A DNA stretch of 36,850 nt from Caulobacter sp. Lineage in GTDB: Bacteria; Pseudomonadota; Alphaproteobacteria; Caulobacterales; Caulobacteraceae. The notes below the pieces were generated by a model. It did no database searches, was not told the origin of the DNA, and saw only the letters and a list, made by a program, of their open reading frames with translations. Positions 31,318 through 36,850 of the stretch are shown in pieces. Positions within the stretch are counted from its first letter, which is position 1; the number at the start of each line of letters is the position of its first letter. The translations under genes were made by a program, and so were the position numbers. The stretch spans positions 1 to 36,850 of the forward strand of contig JAUSPV010000047.1 in the NCBI GenBank assembly GCA_030652755.1, in the 5' to 3' direction.

Positions 31318-31350
31318 GCCCGGCTTTTGCCGGCGAGCATTCTTGCTCGC
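31318..31350 (-). promoter_or_regulatory. Structured flagellin leader: two tandem hairpins
   Basis: The predicted 5' leader (about 60 nt) contains GCGAGCA-AGAA-TGCTCGC, a perfect 7-bp stem (31333-31350), partly overlapping a second stem CCGGC-AAAA-GCCGG (31320-31333). The two stems share one base, so they could stack or compete. The leader of fljK is the known binding region of FlbT in Caulobacter. This is the best candidate for that interaction in the window. Confidence 0.55.
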
Positions 31351-31359
31351 TAATCGCAT

Positions 31360-31375
31360 CGCAAGGCGCGGGCCA
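31360..31375 (-). promoter_or_regulatory. Sigma-54 promoter of flagellin copy 2
   Basis: On the minus strand TGGCCCGCGCCTTGCG has the invariant GG and GC separated by exactly 10 bases. The start is expected near 31349, right at the 5' base of the first leader hairpin. The same -24 half (TGGCCCG) is used by the neighbouring flagellin promoter. Confidence 0.85.
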
Positions 31376-31396
31376 GATGAACGGCGATCGACGGCC

Positions 31397-31409
31397 AATC
31401 AGGCCGTTG
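31397..31409 (+). promoter_or_regulatory. IHF-like site upstream of flagellin copy 2
   Basis: AATCAGGCCGTTG matches WATCAANNNNTTR with one mismatch. It lies between the enhancer dyad (31487-31501) and the sigma-54 promoter, as at the other flagellin gene but in the opposite orientation. Confidence 0.5.
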
Positions 31410-31464
31410 TTTTTACAGGGTAATCTTGGGGCGATTGCAGCGCCGGCGCCAGCTCAAACGCGAA

Positions 31465-31489
31465 CCGCCCGGCGCGAATGGCCGGGCGG
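31465..31489 (-). terminator. Hairpin after flaF
   Basis: CCGCCCGGC-GCGAATG-GCCGGGCGG is a perfect 9-bp stem 36 bp beyond the flaF stop, with a weak T-containing run (TTCGCGTTTG) after it on the minus strand. Probable flbT-flaF terminator. Its right arm touches the enhancer dyad. Confidence 0.5.
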
Positions 31490-31501
31490 CAGAGTTTGCC
31501 G
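31487..31501. promoter_or_regulatory. FlbD/ftr-like dyad upstream of flagellin copy 2
   Basis: CGGCAGAGTTTGCCG has the same CGGCA-N5-TGCCG form as the two sites upstream of flagellin copy 1. It lies about 112 bp upstream of the sigma-54 element. Confidence 0.55.
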
Positions 31502-31524
31502 GAACGTCAGGACGCCAGGCCCGG

Positions 31525-31887
31525 TCAGGCGGCTTCAGCGCCGCCCGACAGACCGTTCATCATGATGCGGTTGATGTCGATCAGAGGCTCGATTTCCTCT
31601 TCACGGCGGATCACCGAACTGGTGTGCCGGCTGACCCAGAGGCTGAGCGATATGATCTGGGCGCGTAGCGGAATCGGCAGCTGGTTGGCCGGGTCCGAGC
31701 AGTCACTGGCCAGCGCCGACCACAGACGTCGGTTCCAGTCCAGGGCCTCGATCCGCCCCTTGATGTCCGTGTCCGGCAGGTCGGCGGCCTGCATGAGGGC
31801 GCGCGTGACCTGACCGAAGAGGCGGTGTTCCGCCTCGCGCGGGTTTTCAGCCCGCGCCGCGGCCTGCTGGTACGCCTGCAGCGACAT
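31525..31887 (-). CDS. flaF: Flagellar biosynthesis regulator FlaF
   Basis: Start set at [27 protein letters not shown] (31887), with AAAGG seven bases upstream; the track uses TTG 31914. 120 aa, the family's length. Blocks [45 protein letters not shown] and [15 protein letters not shown] are typical of FlaF. In Caulobacter FlaF is needed for flagellin synthesis/secretion and works against or with FlbT. Its start overlaps flbT by 41 bp, so translation is coupled. Confidence 0.92.
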   Translation of the reverse strand: MSLQAYQQAAARAENPREAEHRLFGQVTRALMQAADLPDTDIKGRIEALDWNRRLWSALASDCSDPANQLPIPLRAQIISLSLWVSRHTSSVIRREEEIEPLIDINRIMMNGLSGGAEAA

Positions 31888-32272
31888 TGCCCAACCTTTC
31901 GTCTTCGTACTCAATCAGCTTCCGGCACAGCATGAGCGCCTTGTAGTATTCTTTGCTCATGGCGTGCTTGGAGATGGAAACGCAGTCGGCCAGGACGTCC
32001 GGATTCCGGATTACGCCCATGAACTCCGAAAGCCTGCGCACGAACTCGTCATAGTACCGGAGCGCCCCTGGCTCATCGAGGTACATCATCATCACCGGGA
32101 AATAGATCATCCGGGCCGGAGTCACGGCCTCTTCCGGCTGCATGATGTCCTTCTCGCGCAGCACGGACGCCTTGTTCTGAAGAACCAGCACTCCGCGCCG
32201 ATCGCCGTTCTGCACGACGGCGCCATTGAGAACGAACTTCTCTCCGGGCTTCAGCGACAGTTTCAGCGGCAA
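31847..32272 (-). CDS. flbT: Flagellin translation repressor FlbT
   Basis: 141 aa beginning at a TTG codon (32272) with GGAG nine bases upstream; the residues that follow, [26 protein letters not shown], are the standard FlbT N-terminus, which supports the rare start. Further blocks: [26 protein letters not shown] and [18 protein letters not shown]. FlbT binds flagellin mRNA leaders and lowers translation or stability until the hook is complete. First gene of the leftward flbT-flaF unit, divergent from flmG. Confidence 0.93.
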   Translation of the reverse strand: MPLKLSLKPGEKFVLNGAVVQNGDRRGVLVLQNKASVLREKDIMQPEEAVTPARMIYFPVMMMYLDEPGALRYYDEFVRRLSEFMGVIRNPDVLADCVSISKHAMSKEYYKALMLCRKLIEYEDERLGNVAAGVPAGRGAG

Positions 32273-32407
32273 GGCGTCTCACTCCGAAGTCGGGGGCGCG
32301 CTCGTCCGCGGAACCAACGTTCCGGAGAATCCACCCGCCCGATGAAGGCAACGCTAAGGTCGCACGGTTAACGGGACATTGCCCAGCCCGCGACACCTCG
32401 CCGCTGG

Positions 32408-32422
32408 TTAATGCGGCATTAG
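32408..32422 (+). promoter_or_regulatory. CtrA-like box upstream of flmG
   Basis: TTAATGCGGCATTAG fits the CtrA motif TTAA-N7-TTAA with one mismatch, 61-75 bp before the flmG start. Another TTAAC half site occurs at 32368-32372, on the flbT side. Cell-cycle control of flmG is reported in Caulobacter. Direct CtrA binding here is inference. Confidence 0.5.
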
Positions 32423-32482
32423 GCATAACCGGCGCATCCGGAGGCGGTATCGTCGTCCCCGCGTTCACGGAGTCGCGCGCGC

Positions 32483-34273
32483 ATGCGCCAGCCCAAACTC
32501 AAGCCGCAGACCTCGGCCATCGCGCTGGGCATGGAGCCCGTGCAGATCGCCGCCGCCGCGCCGCGCATGTCCGGCCAGGTCGCGGGTGACTCCGGCTCCC
32601 GCGCCGCCCTTGATCGCCTCAACGCGGCCGTGGCCGAGCTGAAGGCGGTGGCGGTGCAGCCGTTGTTGCAGCAGGCGGTGACGGCGCTGCAGGCGGACGA
32701 TTTCAAGGCCGGCGGCGACCTGGCTATCAAGGCGCTGGAGATGGACGAGCGAAACGGCTTTGGCTGGTACCTTCTGGCCATCGCCCGCGAGCGGGCCGGT
32801 GACTTCGCGCTGTCGGTCAAATGCTACGAATCGGCGCTGGCCCTCATCCCTGACCATGCCGAGGTGGCCAACGATCTGGGCCGCCTCGCCTACCGCATGG
32901 GTATGGTCGGCACGGCCGAGAAGCTGTTCGTGCACTATCTATCCAGCCATCCGGAGTCGTTCGAGGCGGCCAATAACCTGGCCTGCGCGGTTCGCGACCA
33001 GGGCCGCTTCGCCGAGGCCATCGAAATCCTGCGTCCGGCCATTCACGCGACGCCCGACAGCGCCCTGCTGTGGAATACGCTCGGAACGGTGATCGGCGAG
33101 GAAGGCGACCCCGCCACCTCGACCACCTTCTTCGACGAGGCGCTGCGGCTCGATCCGATGTTCAGCAAGGCCCGTTACAACCGCGGCAACGCCCGCCTGT
33201 CTCGCGGCGACCGCCAGGGCGCGCTGGAGGATTGCGAAACGGCGATGAAAGCGGCCATGGCGCCGGACGAGCGGCTGATGATGGAACTGGCCCGCTCGAC
33301 CATCCTCATGGCGCTCGGGCGGGTCGGCGAAGGCTGGGACGCCTACGAGGCCCGGCTGCAGCCGGCGTTCGCCGACGTCACCCACTACCTGATCGACCGG
33401 CCGAAGTGGACGCCGGACAGCGATCTCGCCGGCCGCACCCTGCTGGTCATTGGCGAGCAGGGCCTGGGCGACGAGGTGATGTTCGCCAATGTCCTGCCCG
33501 ACCTTGTGGAAGCCCTTGGCCCCGACGGCCGTCTGATCCTGGCCGTGGAGCCGCGGCTCGTGCCCCTCTTCCAGCGATCCTTCCCGCGCGCGCAGGTCGG
33601 CCCGCACGCCACCTTCAAGGTCGACGCCCGCTCGGTGCGCGCCGTGACCTTCCTCGAGGACCTCGAGACGGTTGATCTCTGGACGCCGATCGGCTCGCTG
33701 CTGCGCCGCTTCCGCCGGACCGTGGAGGGCTTTCCGACCCGCGAGCGCTTCCTGACGCCGGATCCGGCGCGCGTCGCGCACTGGCAATCCGCGCTCTCCC
33801 CCCTGCCCGGCCTCCGCGTCGGCCTGCTGTGGAAGAGCCTGCTGATCAACAGCGCCCGCCACCGCTTCTTCTCGCCGTTCGAACAGTGGGCCCCGATCCT
33901 GAAGACTCCGGGCGTGAGCTTCATCAACCTGCAGTACGGCGACTGCGACGCCGAACTGGAGTTCGCCCGCCGCGAGTTCGGGGTCGAGATCTTCCAGCCG
34001 CCCGAAATCGACCTCAAGCAGGATCTGGACGACATCGCCGCGCTCTGCTGCGCCACCGACCTGGTGCTCGGGTTCTCGAACGCCACGATCAACCTGGCCG
34101 GCGCCTGTGGCGCGCCAATCTGGCTGATGAGCGTCGACGGCGCCTGGACCCGGCTAGGGAGCGAAGCCTATCCCTGGTATCCGCAGGCCCGCTGCTTCTC
34201 CTCGAGCGACTACCAGGACTGGACGCCGGTCATGGGCGAAGTCGCCCAGGCCCTGACGCTTCGCGCCGGCTGA
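32483..34273 (+). CDS. flmG: Flagellin glycosyltransferase FlmG (TPR plus GT-B domain)
   Basis: 596 aa. After a ~45-residue leader, residues ~55-280 are tetratricopeptide repeats (GGDLAIKALEMDERNGFGWYLLAIARERAGD, YESALALIPDHAEVANDLGRLAYRMG, AIEILRPAIHATPDSALLWNTLG). The C-terminal ~300 residues form a GT-B type transferase: LLVIGEQGLGDEVMFANVLPDLVEALGP, LRVGLLWKSLLI, ISFINLQYGD-like FINLQYGDCDAELEF, DLVLGFSNATINLAGACGAPIW. In Caulobacter FlmG binds flagellins through its TPR part and O-glycosylates them with pseudaminic acid. Divergent from flbT-flaF; followed 17 bp later by sugar-activation genes. Confidence 0.88.
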   Translation: MRQPKLKPQTSAIALGMEPVQIAAAAPRMSGQVAGDSGSRAALDRLNAAVAELKAVAVQPLLQQAVTALQADDFKAGGDLAIKALEMDERNGFGWYLLAIARERAGDFALSVKCYESALALIPDHAEVANDLGRLAYRMGMVGTAEKLFVHYLSSHPESFEAANNLACAVRDQGRFAEAIEILRPAIHATPDSALLWNTLGTVIGEEGDPATSTTFFDEALRLDPMFSKARYNRGNARLSRGDRQGALEDCETAMKAAMAPDERLMMELARSTILMALGRVGEGWDAYEARLQPAFADVTHYLIDRPKWTPDSDLAGRTLLVIGEQGLGDEVMFANVLPDLVEALGPDGRLILAVEPRLVPLFQRSFPRAQVGPHATFKVDARSVRAVTFLEDLETVDLWTPIGSLLRRFRRTVEGFPTRERFLTPDPARVAHWQSALSPLPGLRVGLLWKSLLINSARHRFFSPFEQWAPILKTPGVSFINLQYGDCDAELEFARREFGVEIFQPPEIDLKQDLDDIAALCCATDLVLGFSNATINLAGACGAPIWLMSVDGAWTRLGSEAYPWYPQARCFSSSDYQDWTPVMGEVAQALTLRAG

Positions 34274-34289
34274 CGGGAGACTGACAGCG

Positions 34290-35009
34290 ATGGTCCTTGC
34301 GATCCTGCAGGCCCGCATGTCCTCCACCCGTCTGCCGGGCAAGGTCATGGCCGACCTTGCCGGCGCCCCGATGATCCTGCGGCAGATCGAGCGGCTGAAC
34401 CGGGCCCCGAGCCTGCGCCGCATCGTCGTGGCCACATCCGACCAGATCAGCGACGATCCGCTCGCCCGGGCCATGGACGACGCCGGCGTGCCGGTGTTCC
34501 GCGGATCACTGAACGACGTGCTGGGACGGTTCGTCGGCGCCATCGACGCCTTTGGCCCCGCCGAGGTCGCGGTTCGCCTGACCGCGGACTGTCCATTGGC
34601 TGATCCGGACGTGATCGAGGCCACGCTCGCCCTTCAAGCGGCGACCGGCGCTGACTATGCCGCCAACGCCGGCCAGCGGCGGACCTTTCCCAAGGGCCTG
34701 GACGTGGAGGTGTTCCGCGTGACCGCCCTGTGCACTGCTGACGCCGAAACCCGTGACCCCTACGACCGCGAGCACGTCACGCCGTTCCTCTACCGCCGGC
34801 CGGAGCGCTTCGCCCTCGCCTTCCACCATCAGGCCGTCGACGAGGGCGAGGTCCGCTGGACGGTCGACCGGCCCGACGACCTTGAGTTCGTGCGCGCCGT
34901 TTACGGGGCGCTCTATCGGGCTGACCCTGCCTTCACCAGCGACGACATCCGCGCCTTTGTCCGCGGCCGTCCGGATCTGCATCGCCTCGGAGGAGACCGC
35001 CGCCTGTGA
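34290..35009 (+). CDS. SpsF/PseF-like cytidylyltransferase for flagellin sugar
   Basis: 239 aa. N-terminal VLAILQARMSSTRLPGKVMADLAGAPMILRQIERL is the CMP-sugar synthetase (CTP_transf_3) motif with the basic SSTRLPGKV loop. RIVVATSDQISDDPLA, VPVFRGSLNDVLGRFVGA and VRLTADCPLADPDVIE (metal-binding Asp) follow, then FPKGLDVEVFRVTAL and EVRWTVDRPDDLEFVR. This is the COG1861/SpsF branch. Expected role: activating a nonulosonic acid with CTP for use by FlmG, equivalent to PseF/FlmC. Its stop overlaps the next start (GTGA). Confidence 0.8.
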   Translation: MVLAILQARMSSTRLPGKVMADLAGAPMILRQIERLNRAPSLRRIVVATSDQISDDPLARAMDDAGVPVFRGSLNDVLGRFVGAIDAFGPAEVAVRLTADCPLADPDVIEATLALQAATGADYAANAGQRRTFPKGLDVEVFRVTALCTADAETRDPYDREHVTPFLYRRPERFALAFHHQAVDEGEVRWTVDRPDDLEFVRAVYGALYRADPAFTSDDIRAFVRGRPDLHRLGGDRRL

Positions 35010-35569
35010 CCGCCCCCGCCATCCTTCTGCGCGACGTCGCCGAGCCCGACCGCCAGCGTCTCCTGACCTGGCGCAACAGTCCCGAGGTCGCGGCCTACAT
35101 GTACTCGGACCATGCGATCAGCCCGGCCGAGCACGACCGCTGGTTCAACGGCCTGGCCGGTGATGACCGCCGCCGCTACTGGATCATCGAGGTGAACGGC
35201 GAGCCGGTCGGGCTGGCCAATCTGGCCGACATCGACCCCACGCACCGCCGCTGCGCCTGGGCCTACTACCTGGCCAGCCCGTCCGTCCGCGGCCTGGGCG
35301 TCGGCTCCTTCGTCGAGTTCCAGGTTATCGAGCATGTGTTCGGGGCGCTGGAACTGGACAAGCTGTGGTGCGAGGTCCTGGCCTCCAACGAGGCGGTCTG
35401 GAAGCTGCACATGCTGCACGGCTTCGAGCGCGAGGCGCTGTTCCGCCGCCATGTGATCAAGAACGGCGAGCGCGTCGACGTCATTGGCCTGGGCCTGCTG
35501 GCGGAAGACTGGGCCTTGAGACGGGACGAAATGGCCGACCGGCTGCGGGACCGGGGCTTCGACATATAG
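35006..35569 (+). CDS. PseH/FlmH-like amino-sugar N-acetyltransferase
   Basis: 187 aa, GTG start coupled to the upstream stop. A full PseH-type GNAT: ILLRDVAEPDRQRLLTWRNSPEVAAYMYSDHAIS..EHDRWFNGLAGD, YWIIEVNGEPVGLANLADID, WAYYLASPSVRGLGVGSFVEF (acetyl-CoA loop) and DKLWCEVLASNEAVWKLHMLHGFEREALFRRHV. PseH acetylates UDP-4-amino-4,6-dideoxy-AltNAc in pseudaminic acid synthesis. Closer to the canonical PseH pattern (RNS.EV..YM) than the GNAT at 27320. Last gene of the flmG operon as visible. Confidence 0.82.
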   Translation: MTAPAILLRDVAEPDRQRLLTWRNSPEVAAYMYSDHAISPAEHDRWFNGLAGDDRRRYWIIEVNGEPVGLANLADIDPTHRRCAWAYYLASPSVRGLGVGSFVEFQVIEHVFGALELDKLWCEVLASNEAVWKLHMLHGFEREALFRRHVIKNGERVDVIGLGLLAEDWALRRDEMADRLRDRGFDI

Positions 35570-35649
35570 CCGGAGGCGCGGGAACGGCAGGGCGCGCAGA
35601 GGGTTGATTCCGGGACCACGGGCGCGTCGCCCGCTTTCAGGAACCCCGC

Positions 35650-36078
35650 ATGACCCCGCAAGCCGACTTCGAGACCGAAGCCCAGGACCGCGCCGAGATC
35701 CTGGACGAGACCAACCTGACCGAGGATGGCGACCGCATCGCCAATTTCGACGAGATTCCCGATGTCTTCGACGCGACCAGCGCGGAGGGCGATGCCGATG
35801 ACGAGGCGTTCGACAATGACGACGCCGAGGCCATCGACGAGGACCTGGACGTCGCCCGCGACGACGAAGGCCTCGACATCGGGCGCGAGCCGCTGTCGGC
35901 CGCGGGCAGTGAACCGGGCGGCGTGCCCACGGACGCCGACAAGCCCTCCGACCTCGAGGCCGACGAGGAGGAGACCGATGTCGACGCCGACCCGCACGTC
36001 GATCGCCAGCTGGACAAGGGCCTGAAGGAGACCTTCCCGGCCAGCGATCCCGTCTCCATCAACCCCGGCGCAGATTGA
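35650..36078 (+). CDS. Highly acidic protein with FPASDP tail, 142 aa
   Basis: More than a third of the residues are Asp or Glu, as in DADDEAFDNDDAEAIDEDLD, so most of the chain is probably disordered. The C-terminus LDKGLKETFPASDPVSINPGAD carries the ETFPASDP motif of a family of small proteins common in alphaproteobacteria. No function is known to me. The next gene encodes the same motif in a 47-aa protein, suggesting the tail is the functional part and the acidic region an extension. Confidence 0.7.
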   Translation: MTPQADFETEAQDRAEILDETNLTEDGDRIANFDEIPDVFDATSAEGDADDEAFDNDDAEAIDEDLDVARDDEGLDIGREPLSAAGSEPGGVPTDADKPSDLEADEEETDVDADPHVDRQLDKGLKETFPASDPVSINPGAD

Positions 36079-36121
36079 GCTCCGCGCCATGAGCGCCTGC
36101 CGTGTCCCGAGGGAGGCGTTC

Positions 36122-36265
36122 ATGGCCGGCCACAAAACCCCCGAAGAGATCGCACACGCCGAGGCCGACGCCCTGCTGGATGAGGAACTGGATCACAGCT
36201 TCCCGGCCAGCGATCCGCCCTCGTCCCTTCTCCGCGAACCGGATGAGCCGCCGAAACCGGCTTGA
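36122..36265 (+). CDS. Small FPASDP-motif protein, 47 aa (below ORF-track cutoff)
   Basis: ATG 36122 is preceded by GGGAGG at five bases. The peptide begins MAGHKTPEEIAHAEADALLDEELDHSFPASDPPS and ends PDEPPKPA. The helix plus LDEELDHSFPASDPPS is the canonical short form of this family. Function unknown. 43 bp downstream of the acidic paralogue. Confidence 0.7.
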   Translation: MAGHKTPEEIAHAEADALLDEELDHSFPASDPPSSLLREPDEPPKPA

Positions 36266-36342
36266 ATGTCCGGCGGAGCGCTTTAGGCTGGCCCCAATTG
36301 AACGTTTGTTTGAGGTCGGCCCCGCCGCCTCGGGGGATGAAG

Positions 36343-36850
36343 ATGAGCCAGCGCTTCGAAGGCACTGAAAACTATGTCGCTACCGACGACCTGAAGATCG
36401 CGGTCAACGCCGCCATCGCCCTGCAGCGTCCGCTGTTGATCAAGGGCGAGCCCGGCACCGGCAAGACAGTTCTGGCCGAGGAAGTGGCCAAGGCGCTCGG
36501 CAGCAAGCTGATCACCTGGCACATCAAGTCCACGACCAAGGCCAGCCAGGGCCTGTACGAATACGACGCCGTCACCCGCCTGCGCGACAGCCAGCTCGGC
36601 GACGAGCGCGTCAGGGATATCCGCAACTACATTTCCAAGGGCAAGCTCTGGGAAGCCTTCGAGCGCAAGAAGCGCCCGATCCTGCTGATCGACGAGATCG
36701 ACAAGGCCGATATCGAGTTTCCGAACGACCTGCTGCAGGAACTCGACCGGATGGAATTCTACGTCTACGAGACCATCGAGACCATCAAGGCCGAAATCCG
36801 CCCCATCGTCATCATCACCTCCAACAACGAAAAGGAACTGCCCGACGCCT
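36343..36850 (+). CDS. MoxR-type AAA+ ATPase (5' part; runs off the window)
   Basis: Start at ATG 36343 (MSQRFEGTENYVATDDL); ATG 36337 two codons upstream is an alternative. 169 codons are visible. Walker A is LLIKGEPGTGKTVLAEEVAKAL, Walker B is RPILLIDEIDKADIEFPNDLLQELDRMEF, and sensor 1 begins VIITSNNEKELPDA. These match the MoxR/CoxD subgroup of AAA+ ATPases, chaperone-like enzymes usually paired with a von Willebrand factor A protein encoded just downstream, which would lie outside this window. Confidence 0.9.
   Translation, partial: MSQRFEGTENYVATDDLKIAVNAAIALQRPLLIKGEPGTGKTVLAEEVAKALGSKLITWHIKSTTKASQGLYEYDAVTRLRDSQLGDERVRDIRNYISKGKLWEAFERKKRPILLIDEIDKADIEFPNDLLQELDRMEFYVYETIETIKAEIRPIVIITSNNEKELPDA

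Overview
The window looks like chromosome from a high-GC member of the Caulobacteraceae (Caulobacter, Phenylobacterium or Brevundimonas type). The evidence is a FlaEY/FlbT/FlaF/FlmG flagellin locus with several small (about 275 aa) flagellins, sigma-54 flagellin promoters, CtrA-like boxes, and the alphaproteobacterial LexA box GTTC-N7-GTTC. Genus and species cannot be decided from the sequence alone.

Region 1 (1..~10440) is the right arm of an integrated phage or phage-like element whose left end lies outside the window. About 18 genes run rightward, almost all with ATGA/GTGA stop-start overlaps and virtually no intergenic DNA. They encode a SciP/DUF1153-like small regulator, an XRE repressor, a RecE-type PDDEXK exonuclease, a RecT annealase, a DUF5131 (Gp37/Gp68) protein, a DnaQ-type exonuclease, a C5-cytosine-methylase-like protein, an ASCH-like protein, a zinc-ribbon-like protein, a small membrane protein, a J-domain protein, an excisionase-like HTH protein and a tyrosine integrase. 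The integrase abuts a tRNA-Lys(TTT) on the opposite strand, the probable attachment site. A 12-bp direct repeat lies between integrase and tRNA.

Region 2 (10.6..24.3 kb) is ordinary core chromosome: a lipoprotein, queA-tgt (queuosine synthesis), another lipoprotein, an EEP-family phosphodiesterase, a leftward gyrA-coaD-cyclophilin x3 cluster with a possible coupled 26-aa micro-ORF after coaD, sodC, a DMT-family permease, ssb with a LexA box upstream, and two small envelope proteins.

Region 3 (24.3..35.6 kb) is a flagellin production and modification locus. Leftward genes are flbT-flaF, two near-identical flagellins, flaG, a divergent flagellin, a PseH-like GNAT and flaEY. Divergently, flmG (TPR plus glycosyltransferase), an SpsF/PseF-like cytidylyltransferase and a second PseH-like GNAT form a compact glycosylation operon. 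Two flagellin genes share an upstream layout of FlbD-like dyad, IHF-like site, sigma-54 -24/-12 element and structured leader, which fits late, checkpoint-controlled flagellin expression with FlbT acting on the leader. FlmG would then transfer a CMP-activated nonulosonic acid onto the flagellins.

Region 4 (35.65..36.85 kb) holds two small acidic proteins sharing an FPASDP tail motif and the 5' part of a MoxR-type AAA+ ATPase gene that runs off the window. No rRNA, CRISPR array or insertion sequence was seen.
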